Positions 55,436 through 64,000 of a stretch of 64,000 bases of DNA are shown in pieces. The notes beneath the pieces were generated by a model. That model did no database searches and was not told the DNA's origin. It saw only the letters and a list, made by a program, of their open reading frames with translations. Origin of the DNA: Nostoc sp. S4 (GTDB taxonomy: Bacteria; Cyanobacteriota; Cyanobacteriia; Cyanobacteriales; Nostocaceae). The stretch lies in assembly GCA_029379225.1 (NCBI GenBank), contig JAQYWR010000032.1, positions 1 through 64,000 on the forward strand. Reading direction: 5' to 3'. The position numbers were made by a program, and so were the translations under genes. Within the stretch, counting starts at the first letter, position 1. Every line of letters starts with the position of its first letter.

Positions 55436-56601
55436 ATCAGCCTCTCTCTTAGCGAAGCTACTACCTTATCTTGACTCTCTTCATCTAGCCCATAATATAT
55501 TGGAATACTGATAGCTTCTTTGTAGTATTTTTCGACCTGTGGGAAGTCTCCTAATTGAAATCCAAATCTTTGATAATAAGGCTGTATATGAACTGGAATA
55601 TAGTGTAAATTCACACCAATTCCTGCACCGCGAAGTTCATCAAATATTTGCCGATGACTTTTATTAATCTTATCCAGTTTGAGCCGAATTACATAAAGAT
55701 GCCAGCTAGATTCACTATCTGGATGTTGCCACGGCAGCATTAATGGCAAATCTTGTAGTAGTTGATTATAGCGGTTGGCTAAAAACCAGCGACGTTCTAC
55801 AAACTCATCCAGCCTTTGCATCTGACTAGTACCTAATGCTGCTTGGATATCTGTCATTCGATAGTTGAAGCCTAATTCCAATTGCTGATAATACCAAGAA
55901 CCGTGAGATTCTCCTTGCATTAAATCTGGATTGCGAGTTATACCATGACTTCTTAATCTAATTAATCTCTGATACAATTCCTCCTGATTTGTTAGTACCA
56001 TACCACCTTCACCAGTTGTGATAATCTTGACTGGATGAAAACTAAAAACCGTCATATCAGAAAATTGACAAGAACCAATAGGTTGTCTCTGATAGGTTCC
56101 GCCGATTGCATGAGAAGCATCTTCAATAATTTTGAAATTATATTGCTGCGATAAAGCGGCAATTTGTTCCATTTCACAAGATTGCCCTGCAAAATGCACA
56201 GGTATTAATATTTTTGGTAAACATCCTTGCTTTTCTGCTTCAACTAACCTACTTTCTAATTCATTTACGCTCAAATTATAAGTATTTGAATCAATATCAA
56301 GAAAATCTACTTTGGCGTTACAATAAAGTCCGCAATTAGCTGAAGCAACAAAGGTATTTGGTGATGTCCAAAGAATATCCGCTTCTCCTAAACCAGCTGC
56401 AACACAAGCAATATGTAATGCAGCCGTGGCACTAGAAACTGCTACAGCATATTTTGCTCCACAATAGTTAGCTACAGCTTGCTCAAATCTATCTATAGCT
56501 GGACCTTGAGTAATCCAGTTCGATCGCAAAACTTCAACAATAGCCTCAATATCTTCTTGGCTAAGATTATGTTGTCCATAAGGAATAAAGAAGTTTTTCA
56601 T
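55432..56601 (-). CDS. pseC: PseC-like aminotransferase
   Basis: This 389-residue PLP enzyme starts IPYGQHNLSQEDIEAIVEVL and has VSSATAALHIACVAAGLG, EDASHAIGGTYQRQPIG and the Schiff-base lysine K192 in FSFHPVKIITTGEGG. It aminates the 4-keto group of the PseB product. It resembles PseC (UDP-4-amino-4,6-dideoxy-L-AltNAc-forming). Its closest alternative is an LegC-like or perosamine-type aminotransferase. Translation is coupled to pseF. Confidence 0.88.
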   Translation of the reverse strand: MKNFFIPYGQHNLSQEDIEAIVEVLRSNWITQGPAIDRFEQAVANYCGAKYAVAVSSATAALHIACVAAGLGEADILWTSPNTFVASANCGLYCNAKVDFLDIDSNTYNLSVNELESRLVEAEKQGCLPKILIPVHFAGQSCEMEQIAALSQQYNFKIIEDASHAIGGTYQRQPIGSCQFSDMTVFSFHPVKIITTGEGGMVLTNQEELYQRLIRLRSHGITRNPDLMQGESHGSWYYQQLELGFNYRMTDIQAALGTSQMQRLDEFVERRWFLANRYNQLLQDLPLMLPWQHPDSESSWHLYVIRLKLDKINKSHRQIFDELRGAGIGVNLHYIPVHIQPYYQRFGFQLGDFPQVEKYYKEAISIPIYYGLDEESQDKVVASLRERLI

Positions 56602-56609
56602 TTTAAAAA

Positions 56610-57419
56610 TTATTTAAATCTCCAAATTATTACGCTTGTGGGATGCAATGGATTAATTCCAATATAATCTGGATGGTATTCAATAATTTCTATATCATTT
56701 CTACTTTTTAATATATTAATTAAATCTTTATTATAATGATTGATTTCAATATATCGATTTCTTAAAGTTCCTATCCAAGAATTTCTATTATTTAAAAAGC
56801 ATGGTTCAAAGTTAAAGATAAAATCAATGTTTTTGCTTAATTGATAGATTCCATCTATAAAGTATTTGGCACTTTGTATTTGTTCTATACTATGAATAGT
56901 TAAGATACTGCTTCCAGCTTTAATTATTTGATAATCCTCTAAATTATAATAATTGAAATTTTGAACTTCAAGCCCTAGCCTATTTGCTATTTTCATTGCA
57001 TTCGTTGAATATTCTCCTCCATAAACTTCGGAACATATATTTTTGAGATATGAAAAGTTATAACCATAGCCACACCCTAGCTCACAGATACGAGATGGAT
57101 TGTACCTTTTTACAAAACTAGAAATAATAGAAGAGTAGATAGACCAAGCTAAGCTAATATTTGTTTCAAAAATCTCTTCACTTAATGAAATAAAAGTATT
57201 ATCTTTTTCTGTAAGTCCATAATTTTCAAGTTCTTTAGTTCGGTAAAGCTCAATATTATTAAATTCAAATTCTACAATTGACCCATACTTTTCCTGGTCA
57301 TACTCTCGTTCAACTTGTTCTAAATCTCGCTTTATAGAAAATTTTTTTAGTCCAAGTAGTCTATCGCTCCAAGGATTATTTGATGATAAATATTGATTCC
57401 AACTTGATATTTTCATCAT
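56610..57419 (-). CDS. SAM-dependent methyltransferase
   Basis: This is a 269-residue protein with a class I SAM fold: RICELGCGYGYNFSYLKNIC (motif I, near residue 113), VYGGEYSTNAMKIANRLGLE (acidic end of strand 2) and SSILTIHSIEQIQSAKYFI. It probably O- or N-methylates the amino sugar or a glycan end. It lies between pseB and pseC and is not in the classic Pse gene set. Its codon use is more AT-rich than its neighbours, which may be a transfer signal, but this is only by eye. Confidence 0.8.
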   Translation of the reverse strand: MMKISSWNQYLSSNNPWSDRLLGLKKFSIKRDLEQVEREYDQEKYGSIVEFEFNNIELYRTKELENYGLTEKDNTFISLSEEIFETNISLAWSIYSSIISSFVKRYNPSRICELGCGYGYNFSYLKNICSEVYGGEYSTNAMKIANRLGLEVQNFNYYNLEDYQIIKAGSSILTIHSIEQIQSAKYFIDGIYQLSKNIDFIFNFEPCFLNNRNSWIGTLRNRYIEINHYNKDLINILKSRNDIEIIEYHPDYIGINPLHPTSVIIWRFK

Positions 57420-57462
57420 ATCTATACAACCTTGATTGAATTACATTACTTATATAAATTAT

Positions 57463-58485
<1,023 letters not shown>

Positions 58486-58525
58486 TTATAAAAATATTTA
58501 ACTAAAAATTTTAATTAGATTTGGG

Positions 58526-58939
58526 CTAATTGTTTGTGTTGCGATCGCTCTTTCCTTCTTGCTTCTTAATCTGCTCTAATACAGTTTTGTAATCTTGCCG
58601 TTCAGGGTGCAATTTTACAAGCTTTTCTAAAGATTCCATCGCACCTTTAGCATCCTTTAATTGCAACCGCAACAACGACAGTTTCTCTAAAGCAAGTTGA
58701 TTTTCTGGTTCCCGTTGTAAAACCAGCTCGTAGCCCCGCACCTGCTGCTGTAACGCTAACTCAGGAGAAATAGACGCAGCTACCGACTTGGGACTCTCAA
58801 TAGCCTGTTGAATTGCTGGAATGGCTGCAAACGCTGTAGAACCAACAAACGACACTATCGACACTATCGTTAAAATCCTTTGTCGCCGCTCAATCTGCTT
58901 TTTGCGGGAAATTAAGTATTCTTCCCCCTTTCCTGACAT
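58526..58939 (-). CDS. Membrane-anchored TPR-like protein
   Basis: This 137-residue protein has an N-terminal basic segment, one membrane helix (about 23-45, [20 protein letters not shown]) and a tail with TPR-like helices ([40 protein letters not shown]). It probably assembles with another membrane protein. It ends 74 bases from the pseB start, so it may lie upstream of or share the run with the nonulosonate genes. I do not know the family beyond TPR. Confidence 0.78.
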   Translation of the reverse strand: MSGKGEEYLISRKKQIERRQRILTIVSIVSFVGSTAFAAIPAIQQAIESPKSVAASISPELALQQQVRGYELVLQREPENQLALEKLSLLRLQLKDAKGAMESLEKLVKLHPERQDYKTVLEQIKKQEGKSDRNTNN

Positions 58940-59692
58940 GTCTTAATAGTTGCTGCGGTAAATACTTAGGTATCAGCAAGCCTCCCGTTATGAGGATACC
59001 CACCTGTTCAATAGAAACTAACATTTTGACTGAAAATTTTTCACACAAAATTCAAAAGCCAGCTTGGAATCCAACCCAAGTTTATGGTAAGACAATACTC
59101 CACAGAGAATTACCCCTTCAACTTCAAAGCAAAACACTCTCCTGTGCCTAAATAGGGGAACCTTACAGGTTTGATTCTCTAGCGGGAATATTAAGATTAT
59201 ATGAAGATTTGCAATATATTTACCTAACGATAGATGTTTGCGATATTGTAAATAACGTTTAAATAAGTATAAAGAGTAGACATTCCTACTCAATTGCAAA
59301 CTTCACAGTCAGTTAAAACTTTGAAATTAGCTGATGTTCCATCGCTAGATTCGACAAGCACACCTATTTTTTGTACTAAAATAAATAAACTTTTCCCAGT
59401 CGTCCCCACTCAGGCTAGCAGTGCAACTTACCCTCTATCCCCCTCATCTATTAACTCTTGCTCAACTTAGGCAATAAGTTCAAGGTGTGCATAGCACAAT
59501 TAGAGTATTCTGGTGGTGATTACCGTACAAAAAGGAATTTATCAGTAACTTAGTAGAGTTTGTTATGGTATAGTTAGAAAGTTAAGACTAGCTTTACCAA
59601 ATTACACCACTCTACGAGCCGGCAACAATTGCAGAATGGAAAGCAGTTTTAATTAAGCATTTACCAAATAAAATCTGAATTCAATCGAGGTT
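58940..59692. other. Gene-free stretch (753 bases)
   Basis: No supported gene. There is a short + strand frame near 59600-59690 (TPLYEPATIAEWKAVLIKHL then PNKI and TGA) that looks like a protein end without a start and might be a remnant. The reverse-strand frame 59018-59299 has an uneven composition and no support. Confidence 0.5.
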
Positions 59693-59911
59693 ATGATTCA
59701 GCAAGTAATTCACCCAATGGTGAAATTGCAGCGTAACGTGCAATCACTCATAGAATCGAATATTATCAAGCCTAGCGATAGTATCTGGAAAATCGCTTTG
59801 CTCTACGGCAACGAATGGCAGCATTGGAAGCAAGAACTGCTTGACTTTGGCTTTAGTATGCAAGACCCAATTAGCGAATTGCTAGCTGTAGAAGCTTGGG
59901 ATGAAGAGTAG
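59693..59911 (+). CDS. DUF4327-like protein
   Basis: The 72-residue protein reads MVKLQRNVQSLIESNIIKPS (from residue 9), DSIWKIALLYGNEWQHWKQE and ISELLAVEAWDEE. This pattern of Trp-rich helix and acidic end is what I recall for DUF4327, a small family confined to cyanobacteria with no known function. The ATG at 59693 gives a short N-terminal extension. Codon use is normal. It is followed by GGGGATT-type repeat DNA. Confidence 0.72.
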   Translation: MIQQVIHPMVKLQRNVQSLIESNIIKPSDSIWKIALLYGNEWQHWKQELLDFGFSMQDPISELLAVEAWDEE

Positions 59912-59919
59912 GGATTCGG

Positions 59920-60058
59920 AACTGGGGATTGGGGATTAGAAAACTTTTTAATCCTTAGTCCTCAGTCTCCAGTCTTTAATCCCTACTCACCAGTCCCTAG
60001 AATTAACTGCTAATAGTTCAGTACCTAATCCCCAGTACTCAGTTACTAGTCTCAGGTG
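59920..60058. repeat. GGGGATT/GGGGACT heptamer repeat region
   Basis: ACTGGGGATTGGGGATTAGA and then, reversed, TTAATCCTTAGTCCTCAGTC run together and can fold into hairpins. The region lies between the DUF4327 and kinase genes, which converge here, so it may act as a bidirectional terminator. Confidence 0.6.
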
Positions 60059-60061
60059 CCT

Positions 60062-61342
60062 TTATTGAGAAGCAGCTAGGGCCGTAGCTAATTCCTTGGC
60101 AGTCTGATAGCGATCGCGTGGCAGTGGTTCGGTAACGCGGTCAATGACATCTCTTAATTGCGAACTAATGGTGGGAACTTTTGCCACATCAAACCTGAAG
60201 TGTCGTCCCCGTTGGCGGTAATACTTGAAGGGGTTTTCGCTTGTGAGCAAAAAAATTAGCGTTGGGCCAATTGCATACAAATCAGATTGCGTCAAAGGTT
60301 GTCCTCGCTCTTGTTCGGGAGCGCAGTAACCTTCTGCCCCAATACGAGTACCGGGGGCTGTGCCAATTTCCTTAACTGCGCCAAAATCCAGCACCACTAT
60401 GCGATTTTGAAAACTTCGCACCATTAAATTGGCGGGTTTAATATCGCGGTGAATCAGCGGAGGCTCTTGGGTATGAAGATAGTCTAGGATATCGCAGGTT
60501 TGGCTCATCCAAGCGATCGCTTGGCTTGGGGTTACTGGGCCAGTGGTAAAAATGCGTTTCTCTAAATCTTGTCCGTGGATTAGTTCCATTGCTAAGTATT
60601 TTTTTCCGCCTTCCACAAAGAAGTCATAATACTTGGGAATTCCAGGATGTTTTAGAGATTTAAGAGTATACGCCTCCCGCTCAAATAATTCTTGAGCTTT
60701 GGCAATTCTTACCATATCAGCATTCATTTCCTTCAATACCAGCAGTTGTGGCGTACCTGCAATCAAACCAGCCGCATCCCAAGCGAGATATGTAGTACCC
60801 ATTCCTCCTTGTCCCAGAGTTCGCAACACCTGATAATGGCGAATCGTCTGTTGCACTGAGAGGGGTTGACCGCAGTGGATGCAAAAAAGATTGTTTGGAG
60901 AGTTTCCCTCGTGGGTGCAGGTGTAAGATAAAATCCCAGGATTTTTTGCTGAAGATACTGTTGGAGCTACGTTTTCTACCGTCCCTTGCATTTGATGCCA
61001 AGGCAACCAAACCTCCGGTTGTGTTACCTCCTGGATTTGGAATTGCAGTATTGGGCCTCCCTGTGCCAGTTGCAAAAGGGAATTGTCTGGTAGCGGACTT
61101 TGAATCACCAGGACACCATTGAGGAAAGTCCCATTTGTACCCTGGCTAATCAGTTGCCAATCACCGCCATTCTTGACAGAATCGACTTGTCTGAGTTCTA
61201 GATGATGCCGAGAGACCAAGCTATCAGTTAAAACAACATGATTGTCTGCTGCTCGGCCAATCCGAATGATCGAAGAGTTTTCAAAGCACCACTGATGGAG
61301 CGGTGTTTTCTGTTGCGGTTCTAACAGGGTCAGAGTAACCAC
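60062..61342 (-). CDS. FHA-zinc ribbon-Ser/Thr protein kinase
   Basis: The 426-residue protein has an FHA domain (about 23-105; IRIGRAADNHVVLTDSLVSR then HHLEL), a zinc-ribbon-like CxH/CxxC segment (CTHEGNSPNNLFCIHCG, 142-158), and a Hanks-type kinase domain (about 170-423): P-loop GQGGMG (177-182), K204, HRDIKPANL (298-306), DFG (319-321) and APE (341-343). Serine/threonine kinases of this type sense unknown signals and phosphorylate partners. The PP2C gene is directly upstream on the same strand, so the two probably act on the same target. Confidence 0.92.
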   Translation of the reverse strand: MVTLTLLEPQQKTPLHQWCFENSSIIRIGRAADNHVVLTDSLVSRHHLELRQVDSVKNGGDWQLISQGTNGTFLNGVLVIQSPLPDNSLLQLAQGGPILQFQIQEVTQPEVWLPWHQMQGTVENVAPTVSSAKNPGILSYTCTHEGNSPNNLFCIHCGQPLSVQQTIRHYQVLRTLGQGGMGTTYLAWDAAGLIAGTPQLLVLKEMNADMVRIAKAQELFEREAYTLKSLKHPGIPKYYDFFVEGGKKYLAMELIHGQDLEKRIFTTGPVTPSQAIAWMSQTCDILDYLHTQEPPLIHRDIKPANLMVRSFQNRIVVLDFGAVKEIGTAPGTRIGAEGYCAPEQERGQPLTQSDLYAIGPTLIFLLTSENPFKYYRQRGRHFRFDVAKVPTISSQLRDVIDRVTEPLPRDRYQTAKELATALAASQ

Positions 61343-61363
61343 AATACAACCTACAAGGTAAGA

Positions 61364-61497
61364 GGACTGGGGACTGGGAATTGGAGATTGGGGATTGGGG
61401 ATTAGAGATTGAGTACTGGGTACTGGGGATTGAGTATAAAGAATTTTATCCTAGTCCTTAATCCCCACTCCCTAGTACCCAGTCCCCAGCCGCTTCT
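61364..61497. repeat. Heptamer repeat region between kinase and phosphatase genes
   Basis: Units of GGGGATT, GGGGACT and GAGATTGAG run in one direction and the inverse CCCAGTCC, TTAATCCCC follows, so long hairpins can form. It fills the 155 bases between the PP2C stop and the kinase start and may attenuate co-transcription. Confidence 0.65.
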
Positions 61498-63495
61498 TTA
61501 ACTTTCGAGATTTGGGCGCACTTTTGCCCGAATCAGTATAGCAGTAATGTTGTCGTGACCATTGTGTTGGTTGGCCAAATCAATTAACTCTGTAACGCCG
61601 CGTTCTAAGTTAGCACCAGAACTAAGCAAGGGTTCTAAGTGAGTTTGCCAATGGGTTTCTAGTAAATCATTATCTGATAGACCGTCCGATGCCAACACTA
61701 GAAGCGTATCTTCGTTGATCTCAAAAAAGCCCACATCAGGATTAATCGAGTTTTCATCCCGGGGTCCCAAGGCTTGGGTGAGTTGGTAGGCATCGGGACG
61801 GGCATAAGCTATACTTGCTTCCACTCCCCTATTAATTTCCCGTTGTCCAACTTCGTGATCTACTGTGACTTGTTTTAAGCCCTGCTTGCGTGTCAGGCGA
61901 TAAAGACGGCTATCTCCCACATGAGCAACTGCTGCTTGAGTGTCTTGAATTAACAGCATTACCAGAGTTGTACCCATGCGCCCAACTCCAGAACGAGCAT
62001 CTTGTTGATTGAGTTTGTAAATCGCCTCATTGGCTAAATAAACTGCCTCAAGAATGGTATTTTCTGTTGGCAGCTGATTAGTAATCCAGTGTTCTTGGAA
62101 ATATTGTCTGAGAGTGGTGACTGCTAACTCACTGGCTACTTCACCGCCAGCGTGTCCACCCATACCATCACACAGGATATACAAACCATGTCCTTGAAGG
62201 ATTCGAGTTTTGGGCAACTCCGCTTTGTCAGTTTTAGTTTCAATACCAAAGTAGTCTTCATTATGATGACGTTGACGCCCTACATCTGTGCGTCCTGCAT
62301 CTTCCAAGCTACTTAATTGCATTGCCAGCACAACAGTTGGCATATCATCAGTTTTACTAATAATGTCTTCTGGTTCATCTGATTGCAGGATAGTGGGCAC
62401 AACAGTATGTTTCTCCTCTATTGTGGGCAAAGTTGCGGTTCCTAGTGCTTCCAGTTCTACGGAGATTTCCTGCAAACGCGATCGCAACTGGGCGATCGTT
62501 TCAATTTTACCTGCCTCTAAATCCCCTAACATCTGCACTACAGAGCCAAATTGAGTGCGTTGGGTCTGTCTAAATAGTGTTTGCCAAATCCGTCCCAAAG
62601 CTTGGATAGTTAACGGTTGCTCTGGAATAGCAGATATTTGGGCTTGGGCATCTTCTGATGAGTTGGCAGTAGGCTGACTATTTCCTGATTCCACATACAA
62701 TTTTTGTAGTGCCAACGTTTGGTCTTCATCCAATCGCAAATTCGACAATTCCAGCAGACTTTGACGACAATTTACTGGTTCCAATGCCGCCCAAAGTTGG
62801 GTCATTTGATAACACCAGTGTAAAATTTTTAAGGAACTAGTTGTCTCTTCTTGCCATAAATCAAGTAAAAGCTGCCAATCCGAGCGGTCTTCGATTAGTA
62901 GTACCTGTATATCATCTTGCTGCCATGCATCGTGAATCGGCGGTATTCCTGGCTGACCTTGATATTCTAAGGCAATATAAACTTGAGCAAGGCTAGGAAT
63001 TGCATCTGCTGCGACTGATGGCGTTACTAGATCCGATCGCTGATTTCCTAATATTGCTTCAATAGGTGATATTTGATACGGCTGACAATCTAGAACTCTG
63101 GCCTCTACCTCAGTAATATTTTCTAGACTAGGTAACGTGTCTAACAATTGATAGCGCTGCTGAGGATCTAAATAGGAGCTTAATGTAATTTGAGGACTAA
63201 GGGACCAAGAAGATGAGGGGGATGAGGAGGATGAGGGAGATAACAGAGAATTTACTTCCCCTACTTCCCCTGCTTCCCCTGATCCCCCATCTTTTTCATC
63301 TCCACTTGCTTGTTGAGCAATAATTGCCCAAAATACTGTTCCACATTCCGTACCACAGTTGTGACAACGTAGTGCATTCAAAGGAACATCAGTACTACAT
63401 TCAGGACAGACTCTGTGAGTCAGGGATGTGCCACATTTTTGACAAAATTTATTAGTATTAGGGTTCTCAAATTTACACTGAGGGCAAATCAGCAT
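61498..63495 (-). CDS. Zinc ribbon-PP2C family protein phosphatase
   Basis: The 665-residue protein starts with two zinc ribbons (C4, C7, C18, C21; C30, C33, C44, C47), a low-complexity linker (66-98, SGEAGEVGEV and a Ser run), a long helical or coil region, then a C-terminal PP2C domain (about 400-655): VGRQRHHNEDYFGIET, ILCDGMGGHAGGEVASELAV, VAHVGDSRLYRL, LVLASDGLSDND and HNGHDNITAI. The PP2C Asp residues that bind two Mn2+ or Mg2+ are all kept. It removes phosphate from Ser/Thr. Its partner is probably the next gene, an FHA kinase. Confidence 0.93.
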   Translation of the reverse strand: MLICPQCKFENPNTNKFCQKCGTSLTHRVCPECSTDVPLNALRCHNCGTECGTVFWAIIAQQASGDEKDGGSGEAGEVGEVNSLLSPSSSSSPSSSWSLSPQITLSSYLDPQQRYQLLDTLPSLENITEVEARVLDCQPYQISPIEAILGNQRSDLVTPSVAADAIPSLAQVYIALEYQGQPGIPPIHDAWQQDDIQVLLIEDRSDWQLLLDLWQEETTSSLKILHWCYQMTQLWAALEPVNCRQSLLELSNLRLDEDQTLALQKLYVESGNSQPTANSSEDAQAQISAIPEQPLTIQALGRIWQTLFRQTQRTQFGSVVQMLGDLEAGKIETIAQLRSRLQEISVELEALGTATLPTIEEKHTVVPTILQSDEPEDIISKTDDMPTVVLAMQLSSLEDAGRTDVGRQRHHNEDYFGIETKTDKAELPKTRILQGHGLYILCDGMGGHAGGEVASELAVTTLRQYFQEHWITNQLPTENTILEAVYLANEAIYKLNQQDARSGVGRMGTTLVMLLIQDTQAAVAHVGDSRLYRLTRKQGLKQVTVDHEVGQREINRGVEASIAYARPDAYQLTQALGPRDENSINPDVGFFEINEDTLLVLASDGLSDNDLLETHWQTHLEPLLSSGANLERGVTELIDLANQHNGHDNITAILIRAKVRPNLES

Positions 63496-63669
63496 AGTGG
63501 AAGTTCCTTAATTCCCGTTCCAAGGTGGTTCTAGCCACTAAGATCCAAGGTGCCACAATTGGCTGCCCCTGACTACAGTAGACTTACAATAGATTGTAAT
63601 TTTAACAGTGAATTTTGGTGGCAGTATTAATTCTGACGCATAAAATAATTTTAGAGATTAGCAGTTAAT

Positions 63670-63777
63670 TCTGGGAACTAGGGATTAGGGACTAGGAGAT
63701 GGGGAGATAGGGAGATGGGGAGAGAATTTCACCCCACCACCCTACATTCCCAATGCCTAGTCCCCAATCCCCTATAC
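63670..63777. repeat. Heptamer-type repeat DNA upstream of the PP2C gene
   Basis: GGGATTAGGGACTAGGAGAT with GGGGAGATAGGGAGATGGGG runs, then inverse CCCAATGCCTAGTCCCCAAT. It lies between two co-directional genes and is the same family as 59920-60058 and 61364-61497. Confidence 0.65.
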
Positions 63778-64000
63778 CTAAGATTCTGGTAATTGCAGAG
63801 GTTCAGCATTAAACCATTTTTGATAAATTTGCTTGTAAGTGCCGTTGGATAACAAAGTGGCTATGGCTTTGTTAATTGTATTTAGATAGGGGGAATCTTT
63901 AGGTGTGGCAATGCCGTAGTATTCTTGGGTAAGTAAGTCGGCAACAACTTTGATACCTTTGAGTTTACCATTTTTAATCGCATACAAAGTAGCGAAAGCA
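63778..64000 (-). CDS. Amino-acid-type ABC transporter substrate-binding protein, C-terminal part
   Basis: The frame is open from the window edge to a stop at 63778. Its end reads AIKNGKLKGIKVVADLLTQE, YYGIATPKDSPYLNTINKAI and LLSNGTYKQIYQKWFNAEPL, the second-lobe pattern of family-3 binding proteins (SBP_bac_3) that carry polar amino acids or related ligands. The N-terminus and the ligand-binding first lobe lie beyond 64000, so the ligand is not known. Confidence 0.82.
   Translation of the reverse strand, partial: AFATLYAIKNGKLKGIKVVADLLTQEYYGIATPKDSPYLNTINKAIATLLSNGTYKQIYQKWFNAEPLQLPES

Noticed and set aside
59018-59299. 93-codon reverse-strand frame in the gap before the DUF4327-like gene
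   Set aside because: It has uneven composition, no ribosome site, and no family pattern; treated as chance.

Overview
The window looks like chromosomal DNA of a filamentous, probably heterocyst-forming cyanobacterium (Nostocales type). The evidence is the D1 (PsbA) C-terminus at the left edge, tocopherol genes, an NADPH thioredoxin reductase-thioredoxin fusion (NTRC), a lumenal-type pentapeptide protein, very frequent HIP1 octamers (GCGATCGC, e.g. 605-612), and heptanucleotide repeats (TAATGAC, GGGGATT/GGGGACT) between genes. The genus is not resolvable from sequence alone. I saw no rRNA, tRNA or CRISPR array.

Left part (1-38.6 kb) is mostly housekeeping genes in small units: psbA tail, aroC, a NarL-type regulator with era, GST and GNAT genes, a DUF937 protein, a membrane GTPase, hpt with a TPR gene, TPR proteins, a CobA-HemD fusion, coaE, tldD, a PEP-CTERM protein, a gamma-tocopherol methyltransferase-like gene, queA, a YraN-like gene, a pentapeptide protein, a decayed vapBC locus, a cell-wall amidase, pyrG, a solute-binding protein, a ROK kinase, an ABC permease, NTRC and a Uma2 protein. 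Remnants lie between them: an IS1-type transposase fragment, a frameshifted GNAT, an LRAT-like fragment, a vapC with one nonsense codon, and a truncated reverse-strand gene. Short palindromes and tandem repeats are dense. Several have apparently entered reading frames (hpt, queA, yraN, the CobA-HemD linker, the PP2C linker).

The most interesting part is 38.8-58.5 kb. A type IV pilin (pilA) and a SPINDLY-like GT41 glycosyltransferase on the + strand meet, tail to tail, a run of 14 co-directional - strand genes. That run holds a full set for a pseudaminic-acid-like nonulosonic acid: PseB, PseC, a PseF-like/SpsF cytidylyltransferase, PseG, PseH and PseI. It also has a methyltransferase, a PhyH-type dioxygenase, a truncated acyltransferase, a second cytidylyltransferase, an oxidoreductase, a second sugar aminotransferase, a glycosyltransferase-like protein and a 1576-residue protein that joins two glycosyltransferase-like regions around a methyltransferase. 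The simplest reading is a surface-glycan or pilin-glycosylation locus. The link to pilin is inferred from position only.

The right part (58.5-64 kb) has a small TPR protein, a DUF4327-like protein, an FHA-zinc ribbon-Ser/Thr kinase next to a zinc ribbon-PP2C phosphatase (a likely signalling pair), and the C-terminus of an amino-acid-type solute-binding protein cut by the window edge.
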